Shown here in pieces: positions 27,781 through 37,887 of a stretch of DNA of 42,618 bases; position 1 is the stretch's first letter, and every line of letters begins with the position of its first letter. The translations under genes and the position numbers were made by a program. Under the pieces are notes generated by a model that saw nothing but the letters and a program-made list of their open reading frames with translations, was not told the DNA's origin and ran no database searches. The stretch comes from Leptolyngbyaceae cyanobacterium RM1_406_9 (GTDB lineage: Bacteria; Cyanobacteriota; Cyanobacteriia; Elainellales; Elainellaceae): the NCBI GenBank assembly GCA_012033355.1, contig JAAUQZ010000010.1, forward strand, positions 1 to 42,618, given 5' to 3'.

Positions 27781-29934
27781 CTAATTATCCTCAGTCGGAC
27801 GAGTGCGGTCTTCCAAGAACTGCTGCGTCTCTCGCTGTGGTGTGTAGCTATAGCCAAACGTGGACGTGTCTGAATCATCCAAGATTTGCGGAGTCAGAAC
27901 GACGATTACTTCTTGTCGGGTATTCTCGCGCCGGGTCGATCTAAAAAGAGCGCCTAACAAAGGAATATCACCTAAGATTGGCACCTTAGACACTTCAGTC
28001 CGGTCTGCATCCTGGATGATACCTGACAGAATCAAGGTTTGACCGTCTCGCACCCGTACCTGACCAGACGTTAATCGTCGTTCTGCAAGGAGAGTGATAT
28101 CAACGGTATTGTCATTGAGTTCAACTCGTTCAACGCTACTAGGTGCTGAGATTGAAGGAGCAACAGAGAGAGAAACAAAGCCGTTATCGTCAATTCGGTC
28201 AACTTGAACTTGCAGAATCAGACCCGCTGGCGATCGCTCAACCGTTACAGTTTGAGTTCTATCATTGCCTGTTCCTGTCGTTTCAATCTCAAAGTTTGTA
28301 ATGACTTCCTCAGTAAGCTGTACCTCAGCTATTTGCCCTTCTTGAACCACCAGGGTCGGATCAGTCAAAATCTTAGCATTCTCATTTTCCACCTCAAGCT
28401 CAAGTGCTGCAATGAAGTTGCGATCAAGGTTGCCAGTATCACCCGGATCAAGAAAGTCAACAGCAAGACCCTCAGCACCAGAACTGATAAAAGTATCGTT
28501 TATGCCGAAAGAAAAGCTAGTAGAGGCTCGATCAATTGCCAAAAGATCAACATCTACAATCCGAACGTTAATTGCCACCTGACGACGGCGAACATCAAGC
28601 TGAGATAGTTGGGCTGTCGCGATTTCAACTTGGTTAGGCGCGCCAACCAGGGTGACAGAATTGGTGCGTTCATCGCCTATCACCTGTAAGCCTCGTAGCA
28701 GAGGAGTGGAATCTTGAAAATCAACCCGCTGAGTTTCAATTCTCTCTTCTGTAAACGTTTGGGCCGACTGCTCTGTAACAGTTGCGCCTCCCTCGGCAGC
28801 GGTTTCAACCGGAACGGCACTGACAAACGTAACCTGACGTTGACGGCTAACGGCAGTTTCAGCGCCCAAACCCACCAGGAAGTTGAGGGCTGTTCCTACG
28901 GGAACCTGGTTTAACCGCAGGTTGCGCGTGACCAGCTGACGGGCTTCGTTGGGCAATCTGGGGCCAACAAAGATGGTGCGTCCGGTGCGGTTTGCATCCA
29001 GCCCGCTGATTCGCAAAACGTAGTTAAAGACATCCTGAACGGGTTCATTCTCAATGTCTAAGGACACTCTAATTTCTGAAGTAGCGCCATCGGGTGCAGC
29101 AACGGCGGCATCTTCTCCCAGAGACGGATCTTGACCAATGTAGGCAACGTTAAGTCCAGCGGCACGAGCTAACAGAGACAGCACATCGCGCACGGGGGCA
29201 TCGCGCAACACTAGACGGGGGACTAATTCTCCCGTTCCCAGGTCGATTGTGGGTGGGGAGGTGTCAACTAGAGAAACAGCGATGTCGCCGACCGGTGGAG
29301 CGACTGCACGGGGCAGCAAGGGTGGAGCAAAGTTTTGCTGAGTCGGGGCTGGAATCGGAACGCCATCAATCTCAATTTGTGGATCTGGCACCAGAACGTC
29401 ATCTGGTGTTTGAGCGACGGGCTGACGTTGTGCAACTGCTTCAGAATCAGAACGGTCAGCATCGGGACGTTCAGTGGCTTCTGGCGCTGGAGCGGGCTGC
29501 TGGGCGATCGCGCCTTGCCCACTGGGACTAACACTCAACACCACGCCTTCGGTGTCTTGGGAGATTTGACCCGTTGGAGCTTCGGTGTCGCCCGTAACGG
29601 TGACTCTAACGCTGTTTGCGTCAAGCTGGCTGACCACAACCGAGCTAATGCCTGGAGCAGGGCTGTTTTGCAGAAAGCCGTTACCGTCGGCCAGGGCAAG
29701 CTGGGTATTGACGACATCGGCAACCAAGGTGTTGCCTTGACTAACGGTGAAGATTTGGGGGCGATCGCCATCTCGCGTTTCCAAAATCACGTCAACCCCT
29801 TGTCCACTAGGGTTAAGTCTGACATTTGTAACCTGAGTTGCCTGGGCAAAGGCTGGCTGAGTCGCCAGCAGCACCCAGGCTCCACTCGTCAAAATACTGC
29901 CACCCAGGGCACAACCCAGTCTAAGATGCTTCAT
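27781..29934 (-). CDS. pilQ: Type IV pilus secretin PilQ
   Basis: Outer-membrane secretin through which type IV pili leave the cell (motility, DNA uptake). It is 717 aa from ATG 29934, chosen because AAGGAGGA lies 7 nt upstream. A signal peptide (about 1-33, ending AQA) precedes an AMIN domain (TNVRLNPSGQGVDVILETRD), which binds peptidoglycan. A Pro/Ala linker leads to an STN/N0 domain (LRDAPVRDVLSLLARAAGLN), secretin N1 repeats, and the secretin core (VTVERSPAGLILQVQVDRID, VPILGDIPLLGALFRSTRRE, VIVVLTPQIL). Last gene of pilM-N-O-Q, about 150 bp after pilO; no pilP is present, as is usual in cyanobacteria. Confidence 0.96.
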   Translation of the reverse strand: MKHLRLGCALGGSILTSGAWVLLATQPAFAQATQVTNVRLNPSGQGVDVILETRDGDRPQIFTVSQGNTLVADVVNTQLALADGNGFLQNSPAPGISSVVVSQLDANSVRVTVTGDTEAPTGQISQDTEGVVLSVSPSGQGAIAQQPAPAPEATERPDADRSDSEAVAQRQPVAQTPDDVLVPDPQIEIDGVPIPAPTQQNFAPPLLPRAVAPPVGDIAVSLVDTSPPTIDLGTGELVPRLVLRDAPVRDVLSLLARAAGLNVAYIGQDPSLGEDAAVAAPDGATSEIRVSLDIENEPVQDVFNYVLRISGLDANRTGRTIFVGPRLPNEARQLVTRNLRLNQVPVGTALNFLVGLGAETAVSRQRQVTFVSAVPVETAAEGGATVTEQSAQTFTEERIETQRVDFQDSTPLLRGLQVIGDERTNSVTLVGAPNQVEIATAQLSQLDVRRRQVAINVRIVDVDLLAIDRASTSFSFGINDTFISSGAEGLAVDFLDPGDTGNLDRNFIAALELEVENENAKILTDPTLVVQEGQIAEVQLTEEVITNFEIETTGTGNDRTQTVTVERSPAGLILQVQVDRIDDNGFVSLSVAPSISAPSSVERVELNDNTVDITLLAERRLTSGQVRVRDGQTLILSGIIQDADRTEVSKVPILGDIPLLGALFRSTRRENTRQEVIVVLTPQILDDSDTSTFGYSYTPQRETQQFLEDRTRPTEDN

Positions 29935-30083
29935 CTCCACTCCTCCTTCAGAAACCCTTTAACGTTGATTTGAATCGAGCTAATTGTTGAACCCAGTCTT
30001 AGTTGAGCCAGGTAAGTCTTGATGCGATTCAACGCATCCGCGAATATGCCCCTGATGGTGCAGTTTGCTGCACAGATATCTCA

Positions 30084-30893
30084 CTAGTTAGCGGCTTCTC
30101 CCTCAACGGCTCCCCCTTCGGTCGTTCCTTCTGCGGGTGGGCTAGCAGTTGGAGCGGGTGTATTTTCTACGGGCACTAGCGCCTGTAGCTGAAAGGAAGT
30201 GGTGATGCGGGTAACGGGTTGACCGTTCGGCAGCAGTCTGCCTTGACCATCGATCAAAATGCTTTGCGAAGAAAAATCTAGTTCAGAGTTAAGATTTTTG
30301 ACCACCAGTAAAGGCTGCAATCGTTCAATATTTCGCATAATGGACTGAGTTTGAGGAAAGTCGCCCTCAAGCTCGACATCGTACACTCGTCGCTCAATGC
30401 GGTTATTGACCTCTGTACCTAGCGAACTGTCGGTGACTACGCCGGACAACTCCTCGTTTAGCTCAAACCGAGTTAAGCTAGCCCGTCTGTCTTCATCTTG
30501 AATTCCAGCGTTGACCGCCTGGATTCGCTCATTCAGGTCAAGCAACAGGGTGTCAATGCTCTCCTGGTCAGCAAACAGGGCAACCACATCGGCTCTTAGC
30601 TGTCTGGCTTCTGCCAGTTCAGCCCTTGCTTCCTGAATTCGTCGCTGGCTTTCCTCCCGGTTGATTAGCTGACTTTCCTTAGCGGCAACGTCCTGACGCA
30701 GTTCTTGGTTTCGCTGCCAGGCTGGTTGCACCAGATTGACTAGCAAGTAGGCTGATGCGCCAAGCCCCAAGAGGGCAATCAGAACCCCACTGACGGGTGG
30801 GGTGAGCTTGATCCCAAATACTGTGGGATAGTTGCCCCCACTGTCATATTCTCTTCTGTCCCCTGAGGGGACGAAATCTCCACCGACGGTCAT
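30084..30893 (-). CDS. pilO: Type IV pilus alignment protein PilO
   Basis: A 269-residue bitopic membrane protein. It has a cytoplasmic N-terminus, one TM helix (SGVLIALLGLGASAYLLVNL, about residues 34-54), a coiled coil (RQDVAAKESQLINREESQRR ... LRAD, about 62-105) and a periplasmic ferredoxin-like domain. The C-terminus is a low-complexity Ala/Glu/Gly tail. Its ATG overlaps the pilN stop (ATGA), indicating translational coupling. It pairs with PilN to link the cytoplasmic PilM ring to the secretin. Confidence 0.92.
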   Translation of the reverse strand: MTVGGDFVPSGDRREYDSGGNYPTVFGIKLTPPVSGVLIALLGLGASAYLLVNLVQPAWQRNQELRQDVAAKESQLINREESQRRIQEARAELAEARQLRADVVALFADQESIDTLLLDLNERIQAVNAGIQDEDRRASLTRFELNEELSGVVTDSSLGTEVNNRIERRVYDVELEGDFPQTQSIMRNIERLQPLLVVKNLNSELDFSSQSILIDGQGRLLPNGQPVTRITTSFQLQALVPVENTPAPTASPPAEGTTEGGAVEGEAAN

Positions 30894-31750
30894 GGCTGAA
30901 TGACTCCTCTCTCTCGAAGTGCTTGAATTCTAGCTGTCAAACCGACAGCCAGTGTTCGCTCCAGGTCTTGAAACAATTCTGAAGCCGGAAGGTCAGTCAG
31001 TCGGCTAGAAATCGTATATTCAACCACCTGCGGCAGTTCTACCTCAATGTCGCTTGCCTGAACGCCTTCGCCAAACTCGATTTGAGTTGGGTTATCGATC
31101 AGTTCAGCGGTCAGCAGGCGAGTGGATTCGGCTTCCAGGAAGGGCGATCGCTTCAACGTTAAGACGAAATCATTTACATCGTCAAACGAACGCGCCAGCC
31201 CAGAGATTTGAACCACTGAAGTTGCGGGAGGAGCCGGAGCCGCGGCTGGATCGGCTGGAGCATTTGGGTCAGCCGGAGAAGCGGCTGGCGAGGGTTGAGC
31301 CGCTGGCGAAGGTTGAGCCGCTGCGGTTGCTGCGGCACTGTCCTCATCGCTCAACTGCTCAATCAGTCCAATCCGAACGTTAGCTGGGACGCGATCGCGG
31401 AAATCTTGCAACAGCGCCGACCAGGGCTTGATTTGATTGAACACCGATCCTAAAGCTTGAACCTCAGTGTTAATCGCCGAAATCTGCTGATTAATCGTAT
31501 CTACCTCAGACAGTTGAGCTTGCAAAGCAGCTAGCTCAGAATCTAGCTCAGCCTGCCGCTGTGCCAGAGCCGCGTTACGACTCTGCAAGAAAACCCAAAG
31601 TCCGACTACAGACCCCAGCAAGAGCGCCGCAACACCCACTCCCAGAAAAATGGGTCGAGGGCTATCCTGAACAATTCGAGGGTCGGGTCTGCCTGTTTCC
31701 GCCGGACGTTCAACCCGGTCGTTAAGAAAATTGATGTCTAGACTGTACAT
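30890..31750 (-). CDS. pilN: Type IV pilus alignment protein PilN
   Basis: 286 aa from ATG 31750, two bases past the pilM stop. The start MYSLDINFLNDRVERP carries the conserved cytoplasmic INxL motif that docks into PilM. One TM helix (PIFLGVGVAALLLGSVVGLW) is followed by a coiled coil (QRQAELDSELAALQAQLSEV). A SPAAQ/SPAA tandem peptide and Pro/Ala linker (around 31250-31330) interrupt the periplasmic domain, which ends in a PilN fold (SVVQISGLARSFDDVNDFVL). The start 36 bp upstream lies within pilM and lacks homology. Confidence 0.92.
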   Translation of the reverse strand: MYSLDINFLNDRVERPAETGRPDPRIVQDSPRPIFLGVGVAALLLGSVVGLWVFLQSRNAALAQRQAELDSELAALQAQLSEVDTINQQISAINTEVQALGSVFNQIKPWSALLQDFRDRVPANVRIGLIEQLSDEDSAAATAAAQPSPAAQPSPAASPADPNAPADPAAAPAPPATSVVQISGLARSFDDVNDFVLTLKRSPFLEAESTRLLTAELIDNPTQIEFGEGVQASDIEVELPQVVEYTISSRLTDLPASELFQDLERTLAVGLTARIQALRERGVIQP

Positions 31751-31751
31751 A

Positions 31752-32864
31752 TCACCACGCCTCCCGTAAGCCCAAACCCAAAACAACCCCTAACCCTGGT
31801 CGCTGAACCGAAGGAATTTCCTGGTCTACCTCAAGGGACAGAGCCGCCACCGGATCAACCTGGCTGGCAGGCAAGCTTAACCGCTGCGAGAAGAATTCGT
31901 CAAGCTGCCCAATTGCCCCACCTGGCCCCGCCAGCAAAAGCTGCGCCACTTCCAGGTTGTCACCCTGGTTGAGGTAAAAGTCAATTGAGCGGCGAAGTTC
32001 ATCCGCCAACTCGCCCAATACCCTCAACATTGCCGCTGTTCCGGGATTAGTTCCACCCATTTTTGGCATTCCCACGCTGTCCATCGGCATCACGGGCACC
32101 GTCATACCCTGGAGCAGATCAGTGTTGCGCGAAGGCGGCAAATTCATAGCTCGACTCAGCGCACTTTGAATCTGAAATGTACCAATCGGGACGGTTCGAG
32201 AAAACTGCGGCACTCCATCCACGACAATAGAAATTTCCGTGCTTTCAAACTCAATATCGACGATCGCCGCTGCTTCCTGGGGCGTAAACTGCCGCAACTG
32301 CTCTCGAATCGTCCGAATCAGGGAAAAGCTGCTGATTTCCAGCACATTAATCGCGATGCCTGCCTGCTGGAAAGTGCTGATGTAGGAATCTGTCACCTCT
32401 TTGCGGGTAGCAACCAGCAATACCTGTACTTTTTCAATTCCATCTTCATCCACAAAGAAGCCAAGTTTTTGGTAGTCCACATCCGCCTCTTCACGAGGGA
32501 ATGGCAGATATAGTCCAGCTTCCTGATTCAGAACCATTTCCCGCAGTTCCCGATCATCTAGTTCGGCGGGCACCGGAATGATCCGGGTTACGGTGTCTCG
32601 TCCGCCAGGGATAGCAGTTGCAGCGTTCTTGATTTTGACCTTGCTTTCAGCAACGACAGACTGAATGATTTCTGCCATCGTTGCAGAGTCTACAATCTGA
32701 CCTTCTTGAAAAACTCCCTCTGGAACTTCGGCAGATGCCAGAGTGACAAGCTGAAAGGCCTGACCTTTTTTCCTCAGCCGCGCAACGTTGACTCGTTCGG
32801 GAGTCAACTCTATCCCGATCCCTTTAGTCTTTTTTGATAGTAAACCCTTGAAGCTGCTAAACAC
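31752..32864 (-). CDS. pilM: Type IV pilus assembly protein PilM
   Basis: A 370-residue actin-like ATPase of the FtsA fold, forming the cytoplasmic ring of the pilus machine. Visible motifs are KGIGIELTPERVNVARLRKK (phosphate 1 region), AAIVDIEFESTEISIVVDGV (phosphate 2) and LLLAGPGGAIGQLDEF (adenosine region). The start is GTG at 32864 (VFSSFKGLLSKK). First gene of the pilMNOQ operon; the 730-bp region upstream should hold the promoter. Confidence 0.95.
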   Translation of the reverse strand: MFSSFKGLLSKKTKGIGIELTPERVNVARLRKKGQAFQLVTLASAEVPEGVFQEGQIVDSATMAEIIQSVVAESKVKIKNAATAIPGGRDTVTRIIPVPAELDDRELREMVLNQEAGLYLPFPREEADVDYQKLGFFVDEDGIEKVQVLLVATRKEVTDSYISTFQQAGIAINVLEISSFSLIRTIREQLRQFTPQEAAAIVDIEFESTEISIVVDGVPQFSRTVPIGTFQIQSALSRAMNLPPSRNTDLLQGMTVPVMPMDSVGMPKMGGTNPGTAAMLRVLGELADELRRSIDFYLNQGDNLEVAQLLLAGPGGAIGQLDEFFSQRLSLPASQVDPVAALSLEVDQEIPSVQRPGLGVVLGLGLREAW

Positions 32865-33598
32865 AGTTTTGTCCGCTCGTTCAGAAGTTAGAAGAAGTTA
32901 GGCAATCGAATTGAGTTTAGAAACAGTCAGTGCAGCGGGATTAGCGCTAGCGCATGGTACCTAATTTAAGTCAGAATTGCCAGTCTTAGTCGGAGGATAC
33001 AAACCTTAAAAGATGCCACCCTGCTATTAGCCGACGGAAGTTTCTCTGCTGTGAAACTTACTGATTTACCAGCGATATTACACACAATTTAGAGGAAAAA
33101 GTACAGTTAAACGAAATTTATCTGAAAAAAATTGAGAAAAACACTGAAAAATCTGGTTTGGCAGCAGTGACGGGGACAGTTTTTTGCTGGAAGTAAGCTT
33201 GACTCTTAGCTGACACCCATTCAATTTGAGGTTCTGAGCCACGACGGGTGACAAAGGATAAACGACTGTTAATTCAGATGGCTACCCTCTAGAACCCGGT
33301 TCCGCAGTAAGGCATGATAATGAAGCGACCTGAGAAGGCCCCGCATCACCCTGTTTTCCATATGTTCAAGTTTTTGTGTAGATGCAGGCATTTTACCCGC
33401 ACTCACTCAAAAACCTAATGAGGATGTTTGAGAGGTAGCAAAGGTCCCCTGTAAGGGCGTAGCATTCGACAGGTGGACTCTGAAATAAACCCAAAATCCT
33501 TACCCGAATGCTACGCCCCTACAGTCTTCTGGGTTACAGATTAGACTTTTCAAACATCCTCTAATCAATCTCTGGTTTCTCCGTCATTTTTTACCGTC
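32865..33598. other. 730-bp pilM-purT divergent intergenic region, no gene seen
   Basis: AT-rich for the window, consistent with promoters for pilM (leftward) and purT (rightward). The only structured element is the nested inverted repeat at 33416-33565. Short open stretches are not convincing. Confidence 0.6.
33416..33565. repeat. 150-bp nested inverted repeat (MITE-like) upstream of purT
   Basis: Outer arms TAATGAGGATGTTTGAGAGG (33416-33435) and TCAAACATCCTCTAAT (about 33550-33565) enclose inner arms CTGTAAGGGCGTAGCATTCG (33449-33468) and CGAATGCTACGCCCCTACAG (33505-33524). The element ends 33 bp before the purT ATG, so it occupies most of the purT leader. Confidence 0.75.
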
Positions 33599-34821
33599 AT
33601 GAATGCTCCAGCTTCTCTTTCGACCCATCAAGTTTGGGGGGCACCGCTGACCACCAATGCTCAAAGGCTGCTGCTGCTTGGCTCAGGAGAACTGGGCAAG
33701 GAGGTTGCTATTGAGGCGATGCGCCTGGGGTTGGAGGTGATTGCGGTTGATTCCTATGCCAACGCGCCTGCAATGCAGGTTGCCCACCATGCTCATATAG
33801 TAGATATGCTGGATGGGGCAAAGCTGCGCTGGCTGGTGACAAAAGAGCGTCCCAGCCTGATTGTGCCGGAGGTGGAGGCGATCGCCACCGAAACGCTAAT
33901 TGAGCTAGAGCAGGAGGGCTGGCGGGTCGTGCCAACGGCCCAGGCAACCCGCTTAACCATGAATCGAGAAGGCATTCGGCGGCTGGCGGCTGAGCAGTTG
34001 GGGCTGAGAACATCGCCCTATCGGTTTGCTGAGACAGAAGCGGAATATCGGCAGGCGATCGCCACTCTGGGTTTACCCTGCGTCGTCAAACCCGTGATGA
34101 GTTCGTCGGGGAAAGGTCAGAGCCTTGTTCGCACTGAAGCCGAAGTTTTGCCCGCCTGGAACTATGCCCATACGGGCGGTCGAGCCAGAAATGTCAGAGT
34201 CATCGTCGAAGGATTTGTTGATTTTCACACCGAGATTACGCTGCTAACGGTGCGATCGATTGATGGTACTGCATTCTGCCCACCGATTGGTCATGTTCAG
34301 GTGAGCGGTGACTATCGCGAGTCGTGGCAACCCTGCCCATTGCCCGAAAAGACGCTGGCTCAGTGTCAGGAAATTGGGCAAAAATCACCGATGCACTGGG
34401 CGGCTGGGGCATTTTTGGCGTGGAGCTATTCATTCAGGGTGAACCGAATGGAGAGCAAACCGTCTACTTTAGCGAAGTCAGTCCCCGCCCGCACGATACG
34501 GGCATGGTGACGATGATTAGCCAGAATATGTCGGAGTTTGAGCTTCATGTGCGGGCGATCGCTGGACTGCCCATTGGCTCGATTGACCTGATCAAACCCG
34601 GTGCTTCTGCGGTGATTTTGGCTCCTGAAACTGGGGATAGCCCACAAACCACCGGAGCCGATCGCGCCCTACAAATTCCTGAGACAAAGCTAAGGCTATT
34701 TGGCAAACTCACCTGCTACAAAAACCGTCGTATGGGCGTAGCGCTTGCCACAGGTCACACCATTGAGCAAGCCAGGGAACGCGCTACCGCTTGCGCCGCT
34801 GAGGTAAAAATTTTGGTTTGA
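33599..34821 (+). CDS. purT: Formate-dependent GAR transformylase PurT, frameshifted
   Basis: ATP-grasp enzyme that makes formylglycinamide ribonucleotide from formate in purine synthesis. Motifs include [63 protein letters not shown], and in the second part [28 protein letters not shown] and [20 protein letters not shown]. The frame switches at about 34373-34380. Adding one G to the GGG in AATTGGGCAAAA gives [20 protein letters not shown] and a normal protein of about 407 aa. Expected to be intact in the cell. Formate released by Ado could in principle feed this reaction, but no direct link is seen. Confidence 0.92.
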
Positions 34822-34863
34822 TTCCAAAAAAGCCAGGTTTTTGCTGAGGGAATATAGGGCGCT

Positions 34864-34938
34864 AAGCTTTTCCCTTGTGGAGCAGGCATCTTGCCTGCTT
34901 GATTTGGACGGGCAAGATGCCCATCCCACAAGAAGCTT
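34864..34938. repeat. Palindromic dispersed repeat family D, copy 2
   Basis: The ends are AAGCTT on both sides. Arms CTTGTGGAGCAGGCATC and GATGCCCATCCCACAAG flank GACGGGCAAGATGCCC, whose complement GGGCATCTTGCCCGTC also occurs at 21728-21790. It lies between purT and the PhoX-like gene. Confidence 0.75.
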
Positions 34939-34976
34939 GGGAACAGTTCCCTCGTAACGGAGATTCAGGAGAATAG

Positions 34977-36299
34977 ATGGTTTCACGACGCAAGTTCTTT
35001 ACTTTGGCGGGAGCCGGGGCGGCCGGAAGCATTCTAGCGGCTGCACCACTCAAGGCGCTGTATTCCAGGGAAATTCAGGGGGAATCGATTCGTGGACGTG
35101 GCTATGGCAGTCCGCTACGCGACCCACAGGGCTTGCTGGATTTGCCCAGAGGTTTCCAGTACCGGATTGTCTCTCAAACTGGGACTGTGATGAGCGACGG
35201 CAATCCGGTTCCAGGCAACCCCGATGGCATGGCGGCATTTGCCGGACGCGACAACACGATCATTCTGGTTCGCAACCATGAGATGAATCTGGGTGAGTTG
35301 GATAAGCCAGCGGCGATCGCCCCCTCCCCCAAAACCTACGACCCCACCGGACGCGGCGGCACCACGACACTGGTTTTGGATGGCGATCGCCGCTTAGTTC
35401 GAGATTTCGTTTCCCTAGCAGGCACTCACCGCAACTGTGCCGGAGGTGCAACCCCCTGGGGATCGTGGATTAGCTGCGAAGAAGATGTTTCTATGCCAGA
35501 CACAGAAGCGGTTGAGATGGCTCACGGCTATAACTTTGAGGTTCTAGCTAGCGCCACAGAACCCGTCGATCCGGTTCCGCTGGTGGCAATGGGGCGATTT
35601 AACCATGAGGCGATCGCCGTCGATCCGGCAACCGGGATCGTTTACCAGACCGAAGATCGTCCCGATGGACTGTTCTACCGTTTCATTCCTGATCAGCCTG
35701 GTAATTTGCAGGCGGGTGGGGTGTTGCAGGCGATCGCCCTGCCCAACCAACCCGGAGTTGACACCAGCAACCGATCGAACCCGATTCCTGTAGGACAGCG
35801 GATGCAGGCTGAATGGGTGACAATTGCTGACCCCAATCCACCCACTGACACCGTGCGGCTAGAAGGAGCTAGCTCCGGTGCGGCTCGATTCAGCCGGGGT
35901 GAGGGCATTTGGTATGGCAACGGCGAATTTTACTTTTGCTGTACCAGTGGCGGCGCTACGGGTTTGGGTCAAGTCTGGCGCTACGTTCCGGGCAGCAACG
36001 CTGGACAGGGCGGCATCCTGGAGCTATTTGTTGAACCCACTGACGCAAATCAGTTAAAGAATCCCGATAACATTACCCTCTCGCCGTTTGGGGACTTGTT
36101 TATCTGCGAAGACGGGAGCGATCGCCAATCCCTCGTCGGAGTCACCCCAGATGGAGCGCTTTACCAGTTTGCTCACAACGCCCTCAACGCCAGCGAACTT
36201 GCCGGAGTTTGCTTTTCCCCAAACGGACAAACTCTTTTCGTCAACATCCAAAACCCCGGCATTACCTTTGCCATCTGGGGACCCTGGCTCACCGCATAG
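34977..36299 (+). CDS. PhoX-like / DUF839 protein with Tat signal
   Basis: A 440-residue exported protein. The N-terminus MVSRRKFFTLAGAGAAGSIL is a Tat signal (SRRKFF). The body is a beta-propeller-like PhoX/DUF839 protein: RNHEMN, GGTTTLVLDGDRRLV, THRNCAGGATPWGSWISCEE, FNHEAIAVDPATGIVYQTED, and NPDNITLSPFGDLFICED. In PhoX the NCAGG...EE and EDR residues bind iron/calcium, and Cys and Glu are kept here. It may be a Ca/Fe alkaline phosphatase, but many homologues lack shown activity. AGGAG precedes the ATG. No Pho box was found. Confidence 0.85.
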   Translation: MVSRRKFFTLAGAGAAGSILAAAPLKALYSREIQGESIRGRGYGSPLRDPQGLLDLPRGFQYRIVSQTGTVMSDGNPVPGNPDGMAAFAGRDNTIILVRNHEMNLGELDKPAAIAPSPKTYDPTGRGGTTTLVLDGDRRLVRDFVSLAGTHRNCAGGATPWGSWISCEEDVSMPDTEAVEMAHGYNFEVLASATEPVDPVPLVAMGRFNHEAIAVDPATGIVYQTEDRPDGLFYRFIPDQPGNLQAGGVLQAIALPNQPGVDTSNRSNPIPVGQRMQAEWVTIADPNPPTDTVRLEGASSGAARFSRGEGIWYGNGEFYFCCTSGGATGLGQVWRYVPGSNAGQGGILELFVEPTDANQLKNPDNITLSPFGDLFICEDGSDRQSLVGVTPDGALYQFAHNALNASELAGVCFSPNGQTLFVNIQNPGITFAIWGPWLTA

Positions 36300-36478
36300 T
36301 GCGATCGCAGTTCTTCAAAAAAAGCAAATTGGGAACAGGGGGTAGGAAATTAGGGACATAGAACTGTATCCTATAACCTTTAACCTGTAAGCTCTGGGCA
36401 AAAATGATTGATTGTCGTGCGCGAAGCACAAAATCAATCCTTACACTAGACTCCAATTTCGTCGCGGTGGGTGGGAAC

Positions 36479-37793
36479 ATGGGAAGAATCAGCAAGTGGA
36501 AACGGTTGGGCATCTTTGCTCTGTTGGGGCTGTTGTTAAGCTGGATGGTCAGTTGCAGCGCCGGGCCGACTAATTCGGAAGCCGAGTCGGGCACTCAAGA
36601 AGTTGAATTTTGGACGATGCAGCTTCAGCCGGAGTTTACCGACTATTTCAACCAGCTTATTGCCACCTTCGAGTCAGAAAATCCAGGAACGACGGTGCGT
36701 TGGGTGGACGTGCCCTGGGCAGATATGCAAAGCAAAATTCTCACGGCTGTTTCTGCGGGAACTGCACCTGATGTAGTGAATTTGAACCCTGACTTTGCCG
36801 CTCAACTGGCGGGCTTAAACGCCTGGTTAGACTTGGGGGACAAAATTTCGCCAGAACAGCAGCAGCAATATCTACCCAAAATTTGGGAGGCGGGCACCTT
36901 AGACGGCAAAAGTTTTGGCATTCCCTGGTATCTCACAACCAGCGTTACGATCTACAACCAGCAGCTTTTGGAACAGGCAAATGTTCCGCTTCCAGCGGCG
37001 GCGGATACGGAATGGGAGCAGGTTTCGACTTACGAAAATCTGGCTGAAGTCGCCCGTCAGGTGAGGGAAGCAACGGGTAAGTATGCTTTCTTTGTGACGT
37101 TTGTACCGGAAGACTCGGCTGAGGTATTGCAGTCGTTTACTCAGATGGGCGTTCAGCTTGTGAATGAGCAAGGACAGGCTGCATTCAACACACCTGAAGG
37201 TCTGGCTGCTTTCCAATACTGGGTAGGTTTGTATAAAGATGGACTGCTGCCCAGGGAAGTGTTAACCCAGGGACATCGACGGGCGATCGAACTCTACCAG
37301 TCGGGAGAAGTGGCGCTGCTGTCTTCGAGTCCCCATTTCCTGGAAACGGTTGCAACCAATGCGCCTGCGATCGCCGAAGTATCTGGCGTTGCGCCTCAAA
37401 TTACTGGCTCTACTGGGGCAAAAAGCGTCGCCGTAATGAATCTGGTGATTCCGCAATCGACCGATCAGCCTGATGCTGCGCTAAATTTTGCGCTGTTTGT
37501 CACCAATAATGAAAACCAGCTTGCCTTTGCAAAGGCGGCTAATGTCCTGCCTTCAACGGTTGAAGCGCTAAAAGACAGCTATTTCACTGATCTTCCGGCT
37601 GAGGTGACTCCTCCGATCGGCACGAATGGTCAGCGCTAACCAAATGGAAGACGCTCAGGTGTTGCTGCCGCAGATTGAGGATGTTAAACAACTGCAAGGC
37701 ATCATTTATGACAATTTGCAGGCTGCTATGCTCGATCAAAAAACCGTGGAGCAGGCGATCGCCGATGCCGAGTCGGAATGGAACAATCGATAA
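36479..37793 (+). CDS. Sugar ABC transporter substrate-binding lipoprotein, frameshifted at the 3' end
   Basis: A family 1 extracellular solute-binding protein. The start at 36479 (MGRISKWKRLGIFALLGLLL) gives a lipoprotein signal ending WMVSC. Typical features are EFWTMQLQPEF, AGTAPDVVNLNPDFAAQLA, YLPKIWEAGTLDGKSFGIPW and NNENQLAFAKAANVLPS. The first frame stops at 37639, and homology resumes in another frame (ARMVSANQMEDAQVLLPQIE ... AIADAESEWNNR) up to 37793. A change of +1 or -2 bases near 37610-37622 is implied. About 437 aa if repaired. It may serve the MalG-type permease at 21824-22672. Confidence 0.88.
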
Positions 37794-37856
37794 TGCTTTG
37801 TCTTTGTATCTGGGCACGATGATGCAAAGTAGAAATTGAAACAGGCATTATTCGTA

Positions 37857-37878
37857 GGAGCGATTCGCGAATCGCCCC
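37857..37878. repeat. Short palindrome between converging genes
   Basis: GCGATTCGCGAATCGC with flanking GGA/CCC, a common cyanobacterial intergenic palindrome. It lies between the binding-protein gene and folC, which converge, and may serve as a bidirectional terminator stem. Confidence 0.5.
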
Positions 37879-37887
37879 CATAGTAGG

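Noticed and set aside
31054-31383. 109-aa plus-strand ORF opposite pilN
   Set aside because: It is a shadow of the Pro/Ala repeat region of PilN.
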